Shown here piece after piece: positions 1 to 6,698 of a DNA stretch of 13,538 nt. The translations under genes and the position numbers were made by a program. Each line of letters opens with the position of its first letter. Position 1 is the first letter of the stretch. The notes under the pieces were generated by a model. It had not been told where the DNA came from. It saw only the letters and a list, made by a program, of their open reading frames with translations, and did not search any database. The stretch comes from Bacteriovoracaceae bacterium (GTDB lineage: Bacteria; Bdellovibrionota; Bacteriovoracia; Bacteriovoracales; Bacteriovoracaceae), in the NCBI GenBank assembly GCA_007116425.1, contig SKIL01000372.1, forward strand, positions 1 through 13,538. Reading direction: 5' to 3'.

Positions 1-234
1 AGACAAACTATACCATGGACAATGCTTATGCTTATTCTTGGAATGGCGGCCTTTTTCTTGGGAGGTGCTCACGATACAGGAATGGTTCAAAAGACGACTC
101 ACTCTGGTGTCGTTCTTGGGTTTACAGCGGCCATGATCATTGGCTTTTTTAGGCAGTGGTATTATCTAGGTAAGGCCCATGTGCTCTTACGTAAAATTAA
201 AACGCTATTTGATATTCCTGATGCAAGTATGTAA
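1..234 (+). CDS. C-terminal end of an unidentified membrane protein (5-prime partial)
   Basis: The frame is open from the first base of the window to a TAA stop at 232-234, giving 77 residues. An ATG exists at 22 but has no Shine-Dalgarno before it and lies inside a hydrophobic stretch, so the gene most likely begins upstream of the window. Two hydrophobic segments are visible, roughly residues 5-22 and 37-55, joined by a short polar loop containing HDTG, and followed by a basic tail (LLRKIK). This looks like the last two membrane spans of an inner-membrane protein with a cytoplasmic C-terminus. I recognise no family. It ends directly against the stop codon of the convergent gene at 235, with no obvious terminator hairpin between them. 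Confidence 0.6.
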   Translation, partial: RQTIPWTMLMLILGMAAFFLGGAHDTGMVQKTTHSGVVLGFTAAMIIGFFRQWYYLGKAHVLLRKIKTLFDIPDASM

Positions 235-1554
235 TTAGATCGTTTTTACCCAAATGAAAACTTTACTATGTCCAGCTGGCGCCCGACCTCTAGAGCGAGT
301 GCGACTCTCATAGATGACAGTTTCATCAACTTCTGTAACCTCAGTTAAAAACTCTTTAAGCCCAGAGCGTGGAACGAAGAGATTATAATAAACACCTCCA
401 GGAACAAACTGACCAGGCCTCACATTATCCGCCTGCTCAACAGAATATTGAGATAACAAACTATTCAGCCTTGCTCTAGACTCGTATGCATTTGCTGTAG
501 TCATCATAACTCTATAAACAGTGATATTTCCAAATCGAGTATCCCTGTAACCCCCAGCTTCGACTTCTTCAAATTCAGAACGTTCAAGATCCACAACCGA
601 AAAATCTCTGGGCAAAGTATCCCACGAAGTTACAACAATCTCTGACTCTGTTTCAAAGCGGTCTTGCATTAGATCAATATCAGCAAACATATCAGCAGAC
701 TCATCGATAATTTCATCAATTTCGTCTGGGTTGAGATCAAAACCGCCTTCCGTTGCATCAGTCGATGCCGGTTGAAAAGTTAAAGTTCGATCAAGCCACT
801 GAAGCTGTGGTTCATAAATGCTAATTTTATTTACCAAATAATCTTTATACCAATGATTCGCGGCCTGAACGGCCCAAATGAGAATGCCACCAATAACAAA
901 TAAGGCCACAACATCGCGAGCAGTTTTCAAATAACCTTTAATATTTGCCTTTCGCTTAATCTTTTGCAAGCTAATCTGTGTCTTAAAAAAATCTTTTCTA
1001 ATTTTTCTTAGGAAATTCATCCAGTCATCATAGAGAGTAATTTCCATACCGGGCATCACATCTTCATGATGAGACCCCAAGATGTCTGAAGATATATCTA
1101 GCTTTACTCTTAACTCAGAAAATTTTAAATTCGCATGCTCTGAAACATAATAAGGAGTCTGGAAAAGTTCGCTCAAACTTTCATCGTAAAAAGGATACTG
1201 CTCAAGAAAGTAATTTCTTAAAGTTGTCGAAACATAAGATATCGATAGCTTACTTTGAAGGGCCAACTCTTTGACACTAAAATCTTTTTTTACAAATACA
1301 AAACACAATAACTTCTCTTGTAGCCATGTAAACCAAGTCTGCACTGGCCCAGCATCAATATGTGATTTAGCGTAATCAAAGCGCTGGATAAGTTCAGAAA
1401 AACTTAGGCCATCGACAAAAAAAAGATCCCAGAAATCATCGAACTCTTTTTCATAACGCCCCTGCCATGTGACGGCATCAAGATTCAAACAAATCCATGC
1501 CTTAAAATGATCGTAATCATGTCGATAAAATATATGCTCGGGGTTATTGCTCAT
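235..1554 (-). CDS. Single-pass membrane protein with N-terminal HTH-like region and periplasmic C-terminal domain, function unknown
   Basis: This 439-residue protein has a clear modular layout. Residues 1-213 look cytoplasmic and contain a helix-turn-helix-like stretch at about 92-113 (FSVKELALQSKLSISYVSTT). Residues about 203-213 are basic and precede one membrane span at 214-231, which fits an N-inside topology. A strongly acidic linker follows (about 271-332), and then a domain at about 342-439 with the segments YRVMMTTANAYESRARL, YYNLFVPRSGLKEFL and VIYESRTRSRGR. That last domain faintly recalls DUF4349-like periplasmic domains (a VP..-EFL-type strand and helix), but the likeness is weak. 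The topology resembles membrane-bound one-component regulators or anti-sigma-like sensors; this is inference, as no family was recognised. The ATG start has only a weak AAGAAA Shine-Dalgarno about 2 bases upstream. The gene is divergent from the coiled-coil/FliG-like pair. Confidence 0.85.
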   Translation of the reverse strand: MSNNPEHIFYRHDYDHFKAWICLNLDAVTWQGRYEKEFDDFWDLFFVDGLSFSELIQRFDYAKSHIDAGPVQTWFTWLQEKLLCFVFVKKDFSVKELALQSKLSISYVSTTLRNYFLEQYPFYDESLSELFQTPYYVSEHANLKFSELRVKLDISSDILGSHHEDVMPGMEITLYDDWMNFLRKIRKDFFKTQISLQKIKRKANIKGYLKTARDVVALFVIGGILIWAVQAANHWYKDYLVNKISIYEPQLQWLDRTLTFQPASTDATEGGFDLNPDEIDEIIDESADMFADIDLMQDRFETESEIVVTSWDTLPRDFSVVDLERSEFEEVEAGGYRDTRFGNITVYRVMMTTANAYESRARLNSLLSQYSVEQADNVRPGQFVPGGVYYNLFVPRSGLKEFLTEVTEVDETVIYESRTRSRGRAPAGHSKVFIWVKTI

Positions 1555-1650
1555 AATTTCTTAGATTACTGTTTTGGTATTAGATCTGTCGAGAAAGAAA
1601 AGATTTTTTGCACTTTGATCTTCAAGAATAACAAACCCCTAAAATCAACG

Positions 1651-1669
1651 ACTTAAACTCTTCTTAAGT
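1651..1669. repeat. Inverted repeat in the divergent intergenic region
   Basis: ACTTAA (1651-1656) and TTAAGT (1664-1669) form a 6-bp perfect inverted repeat with a 7-base spacer. It lies 25 bp upstream of the -35 element of the rightward promoter and about 100 bp upstream of the leftward gene. It could be an operator or a chance AT-rich palindrome. The rest of 1555-1784 shows only the promoter and leader described separately. Confidence 0.3.
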
Positions 1670-1694
1670 GATCTGAGACACGTTTTTTGCCCGG

Positions 1695-1724
1695 TTGAAC
1701 AGTCAGACCTATTGTCGATAAAAT
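1695..1724 (+). promoter_or_regulatory. Probable sigma-70-type promoter of the coiled-coil/FliG-like operon
   Basis: The -35 element TTGAAC (1695-1700) and the -10 element TAAAAT (1719-1724) are separated by 18 bp; the first matches the consensus at 4 and the second at 5 of 6 positions. Transcription would start near 1731, leaving a leader of about 54 bases before the ATG at 1785. Confidence 0.5.
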
Positions 1725-1784
1725 AAGTAGTGAAGTGTGGGCCCTCTAGGATGGAGTGCCAAAGCTTTACTAAGGATAGACAGA

Positions 1785-2204
1785 ATGTCAGCGATCAACC
1801 AAGTTCAATACCAGAGGTTTCAAGAGGCAGAACAGCAGCGTTTTGCTCGCAAAATGCAGGAACTTCGCCAAGAACATTCTAGGGAACATCAGGGCAGAAT
1901 ACGTGACCACGAGCAACGGTTAACTCAAATTGACCGCGAATATGAAACAAAGTTTTCAACTAAAGAGTCCCAGCTTGAACGCAAGTTAATCGAAATGAGA
2001 AAAAATCATCAAAGAGTTCTCGAAGAGGAAAGAACTAGACTCTCTCAAGAAAGAGAAAATCTAAAAGCGGCCCACGAAGATCAAGTTGCCCAAATGAGAA
2101 ATAATCATGAAATTCGCGTTACGGAAATAAACGACTCTCATCAAAGAACTCTCGATCAAGCAAGAGAGAGATTTATGAAAGAAAAATTGAAGTGGGAAGC
2201 ATAG
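1785..2204 (+). CDS. Small charged coiled-coil protein, function unknown
   Basis: The protein is 139 residues, almost entirely Glu, Arg, Gln, Lys and His with regularly spaced Leu, Ile, Met and Val, and no Pro, Cys or Gly-rich breaks. It should form one long helix or coiled coil from about residue 10 to the C-terminus. There is no signal peptide or membrane span. The ATG at 1785 was chosen over an in-frame GTG at 1737 because it has AAGGA at 1772-1776 with an 8-base spacer and leaves a sensible leader from the promoter; the GTG would sit only a few bases from the likely transcription start. The FliG-like gene starts 22 bp downstream, so the two are probably co-transcribed. Small coiled-coil proteins such as FliJ and FliH work with flagellar parts, but composition alone does not show homology, and I assign no function. 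Confidence 0.75.
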   Translation: MSAINQVQYQRFQEAEQQRFARKMQELRQEHSREHQGRIRDHEQRLTQIDREYETKFSTKESQLERKLIEMRKNHQRVLEEERTRLSQERENLKAAHEDQVAQMRNNHEIRVTEINDSHQRTLDQARERFMKEKLKWEA

Positions 2205-2214
2205 AAAATTGAGC

Positions 2215-2221
2215 TAAGGAG
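2215..2221 (+). promoter_or_regulatory. Ribosome binding site of the FliG-like gene
   Basis: TAAGGAG lies 5 bases before the ATG at 2227 and fixes the start of the second gene of the pair. Confidence 0.7.
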
Positions 2222-2226
2222 CCAAG

Positions 2227-2670
2227 ATGCAAGATCAAAACTTAAATCAACAGCCAGGCGGCGTTTTTCTCAATGGAAAAGCACAAATCATTGAAATGCT
2301 TCAGTACATGGGTCGAGAAGAAAAGCAAAGACTGTTAAACAATATCCGCCTTAAAAACCCGGCACTTGCTAACGAGCTGATGGAGCGAAGCTTTTCTTTT
2401 TCTCATATCGAAAACCTATACACTGACGATTTGATGACACTAATTGATCATATTGATGCCCAAATTTTTGGAGTTGCCCTCAAGGGTCAAAAGGCATCTT
2501 TCCAAAGAAAAGTACTGCAAGCTGCACCTAGAGGTTATGCCGAGAAGGCATTCAATGTAATGAATACAAAAATTTCAAATGAAAGAGAAATAGTTAAAAA
2601 GGCCCAGAATAAAATTATTAATACATTGATTGGCCTTTCTAAAAAAGGCTCAATTAACCTGTCACAATAA
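2227..2670 (+). CDS. Stand-alone FliG C-terminal-half protein (divergent FliG paralogue)
   Basis: This 147-residue protein resembles the FliG segment running from the late middle domain to the end of the C-terminal domain. Residues 11-45 match the GGVK.VAEIL-type helix start, SFSF at 55-58 stands at the MFxF hinge position, residues 61-82 match the F.I..L.D..L..L...D pattern, ALKG is at 84-87, and a KKAQNKII helix at 124-131 leads into a G-S-I end. The N-terminal FliF-binding domain and the EHPQR-containing FliM-binding region are absent (full FliG is about 330 residues). Aligned without gaps to my recollection of E. coli FliG, K264 is kept (K86), but D288/D289 become N110/V111, and R281 and R297 become G103 and E119, each beside an Arg. 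Torque generation is therefore doubtful. It may be a FliG-derived adaptor or a motor modifier. It shares an operon with the coiled-coil gene, and its last 17 bp overlap the convergent ppx gene. Confidence 0.8.
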   Translation: MQDQNLNQQPGGVFLNGKAQIIEMLQYMGREEKQRLLNNIRLKNPALANELMERSFSFSHIENLYTDDLMTLIDHIDAQIFGVALKGQKASFQRKVLQAAPRGYAEKAFNVMNTKISNEREIVKKAQNKIINTLIGLSKKGSINLSQ

Positions 2671-3592
2671 ATTGATCAAGAACTCGGCCTTCTACCAGAA
2701 GGCCATGTCTTAGCCCCTGAGTCGACACAATTAAATTTTCAACTTTTATTTTTTCAATCAAAACTTTGGCCAGTCTTGCTCCAGCAATAATAGTACTCGT
2801 GCGCTTACCTAAAAATGGGTAACGTAAAGAAAGATCTTCACCAGAAAAGTGAGCTATTTTGTCAATAAAGCTTGAAAAGTCACTAAAGCTAATAGACTCA
2901 CCCTCTAGCTTACCATGATCAAACTTTCTCATCCCACTCATCATTGCGGCCAAAGAAGTCATGCTTCCTGCGACACATACTAAATCTTTAGTTTCAAAGC
3001 GAGCTAAATTATATTCAGAAAAAATCTTTTGAATTTTTGAATCAAAGCAATTTTCATCAAACCACTCTTTTGCTCTCACACTCCCAACAGGCAAACTAAC
3101 CATCTCAGAAACAACGCCCTTTGAAGTACGCACGCGCATCAACTCAGTAGATGACCCTCCAATATCCATCACAACAATTTCTCGCTGCCCAGAAAATTTT
3201 TGCTTAATTTCTTTTCCAGAAAGTACTCCAAGACCAGTATAAAAAGCCTCACCCTCAGCGCTTAATATTTTAACCTTAAGTCCAAGCTCACTCATAACCC
3301 TTGAAAAAAAATCTCTAGAGTTTTTAGCATTTCTCGCGGCTTCAGTTGCTGTGACAGGAACGCTCTCCACTGATATTTCGTATTTTTTGAGTATCTCCAC
3401 ATATTTTTTAAGGGCCTCAAATGTTTCATCCATGGCCTCTTTTGAGAGCTCACCGGTTTTATCTACATTTCGCCCCAAAGCGGTCACATGAGACTCACTT
3501 ACAAGCTCCTCTATAAGGCCTTTATTTGTGTCAACTTCTGACACTGATAATAAAACAGAGTTCGAACCGATATCAATGGAAGCTGCTATCAT
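2654..3592 (-). CDS. ppx: Ppx/GppA-type phosphatase, short single-module form
   Basis: This is an exopolyphosphatase or guanosine pentaphosphate phosphatase family enzyme of the actin-like ATPase fold; it would release phosphate from polyphosphate or convert pppGpp to ppGpp. Visible motifs are the phosphate-1 loop DIGSNSVLL (7-15), TATEAARNA (81-89), the SAEGEAFYTGLG segment (111-122), the phosphate-2 loop MDIGGSSTEL (142-151), LPVGSVRAKEWF (167-178) and a late VAGSMTSLAAM. At 312 residues it has the two-domain N-terminal module but not the C-terminal helical/HD part of E. coli Ppx (about 510 residues), as in many short bacterial homologues. Its ATG overlaps the mtnA stop by 4 bases (3589-3592), with AGGAG on the minus strand at 3600-3604. 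It is the last gene of the run. Which substrate it prefers cannot be told from sequence. Confidence 0.88.
   Translation of the reverse strand: MIAASIDIGSNSVLLSVSEVDTNKGLIEELVSESHVTALGRNVDKTGELSKEAMDETFEALKKYVEILKKYEISVESVPVTATEAARNAKNSRDFFSRVMSELGLKVKILSAEGEAFYTGLGVLSGKEIKQKFSGQREIVVMDIGGSSTELMRVRTSKGVVSEMVSLPVGSVRAKEWFDENCFDSKIQKIFSEYNLARFETKDLVCVAGSMTSLAAMMSGMRKFDHGKLEGESISFSDFSSFIDKIAHFSGEDLSLRYPFLGKRTSTIIAGARLAKVLIEKIKVENLIVSTQGLRHGLLVEGRVLDQFIVTG
2686..2704 (+). terminator. Possible terminator hairpin after the FliG-like gene, embedded in ppx
   Basis: GGCCTTCT (2686-2693) and AGAAGGCC (2697-2704) form an 8-bp perfect stem with a 3-base loop, 16 bases after the FliG-like stop. No real T-run follows on either strand, so it is at best a weak intrinsic terminator or a 3-prime-end stabiliser. 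It also encodes ppx codons. Confidence 0.3.
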
Positions 3593-4674
3593 TTTTTATC
3601 TCCTAGAGTTTCGGTTACATTGTTTTCATTAACTGGCGAAATTAAACCCTTCTCACAAGAAATCGCAGAAATAAGTTTTCCACTTGCGATATCAAAACTC
3701 GGGTTCCACGCCTTTGACTTTAAAGGAGAAATTCTCACTCCTTTTATCGAATGGATTTCATTTGGATCTCGAAATTCAACTTCAATTTGCGTCCCTGAAT
3801 CCAAACTCAGATCAAATGAGGATGTGGGAGCAACAACGATAAAAGGAATATCAAAGTAATTGGCCAAAATACTTAATGTCTGTGTTCCAATTTTATTAGC
3901 TGTGTCACCATTTCGAACAATGCGATCTGCACCGACAATGACAGCATCAACCTTTTTTTCTTGCATTAAGTAAGCAGCAGCTCCCTCAACAATGATTTCA
4001 TGCTCTATATTTTCTTTTAATAATTCGTAGGAAGTTAAACGGCTGCCCTGCAAATACGGCCGAGTCTCACAGGCCCAAACGAACTCAACAAGTTTATCTT
4101 CATTCATTTTAGTAATAGCACCGAGGGCCGTCCCTATAGGCCCACAGGCCAAGCTTCCAGTATTACAAAGAGTAAGGAAGCGAAGAGGTCTATCTCCATA
4201 GCGCTTACTCAAGTAATCTTTTACTTGTTTGGCCATTTTCAGGTTTTGCTCACCTAAGTCGCTCATTTGCATTTTGATATGATCAAGCGAGAACTCATAC
4301 ACATCACTTAAGCTCACATCCTCATCCAACTTCTCAAAAATAAGCCTTTTAAGTAAATCAACTTCATACTTTAAATTCACTGCTGTTGGTCGTGAAGAAA
4401 TAAGATAGTTAGCAACTTCTTCAAGTTTATCTCTCGAAAAAATATCTTTTTCCAGACACTCCCTTAAGTAGAGTGTCAAACCAAAGGCCCCAGTATAACC
4501 AATTAAAGGAGCTCCTCTAACAATCATTTCCTCAATCGCTAAAAAACAATCCTGATAAGATTTTGCCTCAAAGTAAACCTCTTCCAATGGAAGTAATTTT
4601 TGATCAAGTAAAAATAGACGGGAGCCATCCCACCGTAAAGAAAGATAATCAATATTCACATTTTCTCCAATCAA
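3589..4674 (-). CDS. mtnA: S-methyl-5-thioribose-1-phosphate isomerase (MtnA, eIF2B-alpha/beta/delta family)
   Basis: MtnA converts 5-methylthioribose-1-phosphate to 5-methylthioribulose-1-phosphate in methionine salvage. Visible motifs are MIVRGAPLIG (50-59), SRPTAVNL (94-101), LTLCNTGSLA with the catalytic-type Cys at 170, CETRPYLQGSRLTSYEL (202-218), VDAVIVGADRIVRNGD with the catalytic-type Asp at 250, NKIGT (260-264) and KAWNPSFDIA (321-330). The length of 361 is typical (about 345-370). No ATG is available for the start. The TTG at 4674 overlaps the stop of the upstream gene (TTGA) and has AAGG before it. A GTG five codons later (4659) has a better-placed GGAG and would give 356 residues. 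Its stop overlaps the ppx start. No other methionine-salvage gene is in the window. Paralogous ribose-1,5-bisphosphate isomerases share the fold but lack this close match. Confidence 0.9.
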   Translation of the reverse strand: MIGENVNIDYLSLRWDGSRLFLLDQKLLPLEEVYFEAKSYQDCFLAIEEMIVRGAPLIGYTGAFGLTLYLRECLEKDIFSRDKLEEVANYLISSRPTAVNLKYEVDLLKRLIFEKLDEDVSLSDVYEFSLDHIKMQMSDLGEQNLKMAKQVKDYLSKRYGDRPLRFLTLCNTGSLACGPIGTALGAITKMNEDKLVEFVWACETRPYLQGSRLTSYELLKENIEHEIIVEGAAAYLMQEKKVDAVIVGADRIVRNGDTANKIGTQTLSILANYFDIPFIVVAPTSSFDLSLDSGTQIEVEFRDPNEIHSIKGVRISPLKSKAWNPSFDIASGKLISAISCEKGLISPVNENNVTETLGDKK

Positions 4675-6698
4675 TCTGAACCTTGAGTCATTTGTTTTAA
4701 TGTATATAAGATATCTGGTTTTAGGTTTAGCCCTTCACCCACGAAGCGGAAAGGAACTTTACTTGTCCTTGTAAAGCTAGAAGGTATGATGATGGAATTA
4801 GGGTCCTGCAAAACAACGAAAAGCTCACTTTTTTTCTCACCGTCAAGATTTAAAACTCCATTTATCGCAAGCTCTATTTCATCATCTTGAGTTTTATAAT
4901 GAACAACTCCAATCTCAAGGTTCGAGGGCAAGACTTCAAGCTCTAACCTCAAATTCAAAAAATTGGCCAAAGCTCTCTCATCCAAAGAGCTCGTTTCAAC
5001 AAACTGATCAACTCCAGACATTCCGGGGAGTTCAAATTCCCGTAAAAGAGGACGCAAATTTCCATCATCTGCTGTCAGCGATATATGCCCTTGAACTGTT
5101 TCTTGAAAATTTCGATCTTTCCAGTTAAGTTGTAAAACTCCATCGACTATTCCCCTTATTGATCGATAATCATCTGGCAAAAATGCTGTTATCCCCTCTA
5201 AATCAAGTTTTTCCATTCTAAGAGAGGCGTTAAACTTTTCAAGTTCCCGAGAGACAAAAAGTTTTAAATCTCCCTCTGAATAACTTGCTTCAAATTTAAG
5301 ATTTGTCTCCTCGTCCTCAATTTGCTCAAAATATCCTTCACCATTTAATTGATTTTCTCCCCAATACAAATTTGAGATTACAAAATCGACTCGCTCCAGC
5401 GGCATAACAGTGTCCTGAACCATATCGAAAAGCTGTCGAAAAGAAGCAAAAAGAGATTCTCCTCTCAAGTTTGCATGATGTAAGTTTATATCCTTAACCT
5501 GAATTACAGATTTCACCTGATCTAATTTAAGCTGAGCACCTGGAGTTAAATAGAACTCAAATCCACCAATGAGTTGATAGTCAAGCTCTCCCCCTAACAA
5601 CTGTGATTGTAAATTGATATCAAAATAATCAGGCCCTAGCTGTCCCATGACACTATTGTTAAGAGCGAGGTTGGTAAACTCGAAATCAAATTTTCGATCA
5701 ACCTCAAAACGCAACTCTGGTCGAAGCCTAAGATTCTCCTCAATCAGCAGGTTTCCAGAAAAGCTAAAATAGTGATTACGATATTTTGCCTGAGAGATAA
5801 TGGGACTATCTAATACTATATCTAAAACGGGGAAAGGGACCCTTGCACTAATATCTGAAATGTAAAACTCCCTATCTCTTACTTCGAAATGACCACTAAA
5901 GTTTCCTTCATCACCTCTTAAAGTAAGCTCTCCAGAAATATCTCCATCAATACTTGATTTCAATCTTCCTCTTCCTCTTGCCTCTCGACTAGTTCTCATT
6001 CGAAGATCCGAAGCAGGGCGATGAATTAACCGAAGCATGTAGTGAGAGTCTATCTCGCCTTGCTGTAAAAGTTTGGCCAAAGAAAACTCACCAAGAGCAT
6101 AAAGCCCAACATCTATATTTTGCCCCTCAAGATTTTTTAGATTCAACTTTGTTTCAACTTCAAAGGCCGTATTTATATGATTCGAAATATTTTTGATTAG
6201 AATCTTATCAAGGTAAACTTTTTCTTTTGGCCCCTTCATTTCAAAGGCAAAATTATAGGCCCTCACACCAATGCGATTACGATCCAGGAAATCACTTCCT
6301 ACTTCATCTCCTAAAAACTTTTGCGCATTAAATGAATTAGTAAAAAGAGAGTAGTTAATCTCTGGTGAATAGAAATTGAGATGTATTCGCCCACCTCCCC
6401 CAAAAATAGCATAATACGGTATACGTACCGACATCTCATCAGCTCTAAAAATAACGTCCTCAGCTCCATCTCGAACGTAAACATTATCTAAAAGAACTTC
6501 TGCACTTGTACCTATTTGCACACTAATATTAGAGTAAGAAACTTCGGCCTGATCAAAGTAATTTTCCACGAATTGATTTATCCGTGACTCTAGTTCTGTT
6601 TTATCTAGCGCAATAGCAATTGAGTAAACAAAGTAAAAGACAAAAAGAAGAAAACAAAAAGTCGCCAATAATGGAGCAAAATGTTTTACCCTAATCAT
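4671..6698 (-). CDS. AsmA-like inner-membrane-anchored periplasmic protein
   Basis: The 675-residue protein starts with MIRVKHF and a single hydrophobic segment at about 8-31, best read as an uncleaved N-terminal anchor. The remainder is a long beta-rich sequence of short alternating strands with many NL, DG and G-x-L turns, as expected for the elongated repeats of the AsmA/YhdP/TamB-like family. The C-terminal part (about 515-640), with LQLNWK, GHISLTADDGNLRPLL and LAINGVLNLDG, carries the phrases typical of AsmA-like C-terminal domains. Members of this group bridge the periplasm and are implicated in phospholipid movement to the outer membrane. C15 is not in a convincing lipobox. The start ATG overlaps the helicase stop by 4 bases (6695-6698) and its stop overlaps the mtnA start. 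The family assignment rests on overall pattern and is less certain than for the neighbours; AsmA, YhdP and DUF748-type subfamilies cannot be told apart by eye. Confidence 0.68.
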   Translation of the reverse strand: MIRVKHFAPLLATFCFLLFVFYFVYSIAIALDKTELESRINQFVENYFDQAEVSYSNISVQIGTSAEVLLDNVYVRDGAEDVIFRADEMSVRIPYYAIFGGGGRIHLNFYSPEINYSLFTNSFNAQKFLGDEVGSDFLDRNRIGVRAYNFAFEMKGPKEKVYLDKILIKNISNHINTAFEVETKLNLKNLEGQNIDVGLYALGEFSLAKLLQQGEIDSHYMLRLIHRPASDLRMRTSREARGRGRLKSSIDGDISGELTLRGDEGNFSGHFEVRDREFYISDISARVPFPVLDIVLDSPIISQAKYRNHYFSFSGNLLIEENLRLRPELRFEVDRKFDFEFTNLALNNSVMGQLGPDYFDINLQSQLLGGELDYQLIGGFEFYLTPGAQLKLDQVKSVIQVKDINLHHANLRGESLFASFRQLFDMVQDTVMPLERVDFVISNLYWGENQLNGEGYFEQIEDEETNLKFEASYSEGDLKLFVSRELEKFNASLRMEKLDLEGITAFLPDDYRSIRGIVDGVLQLNWKDRNFQETVQGHISLTADDGNLRPLLREFELPGMSGVDQFVETSSLDERALANFLNLRLELEVLPSNLEIGVVHYKTQDDEIELAINGVLNLDGEKKSELFVVLQDPNSIIIPSSFTRTSKVPFRFVGEGLNLKPDILYTLKQMTQGSD

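Noticed and set aside
1737..1784. GTG-initiated 16-residue extension of the coiled-coil protein
   Set aside because: The extension is not coiled-coil in character, would start almost at the predicted transcription start, and the ATG at 1785 has a good AAGGA.
2633..2649. GCCTTT/AAAGGC hairpin near the end of the FliG-like gene
   Set aside because: It is inside the coding sequence ahead of the stop and has no T-run; more likely codon composition than a terminator.
3620..3859. Plus-strand ORF opposite the 3-prime end of mtnA
   Set aside because: The mtnA reading carries clear family motifs; this frame does not.
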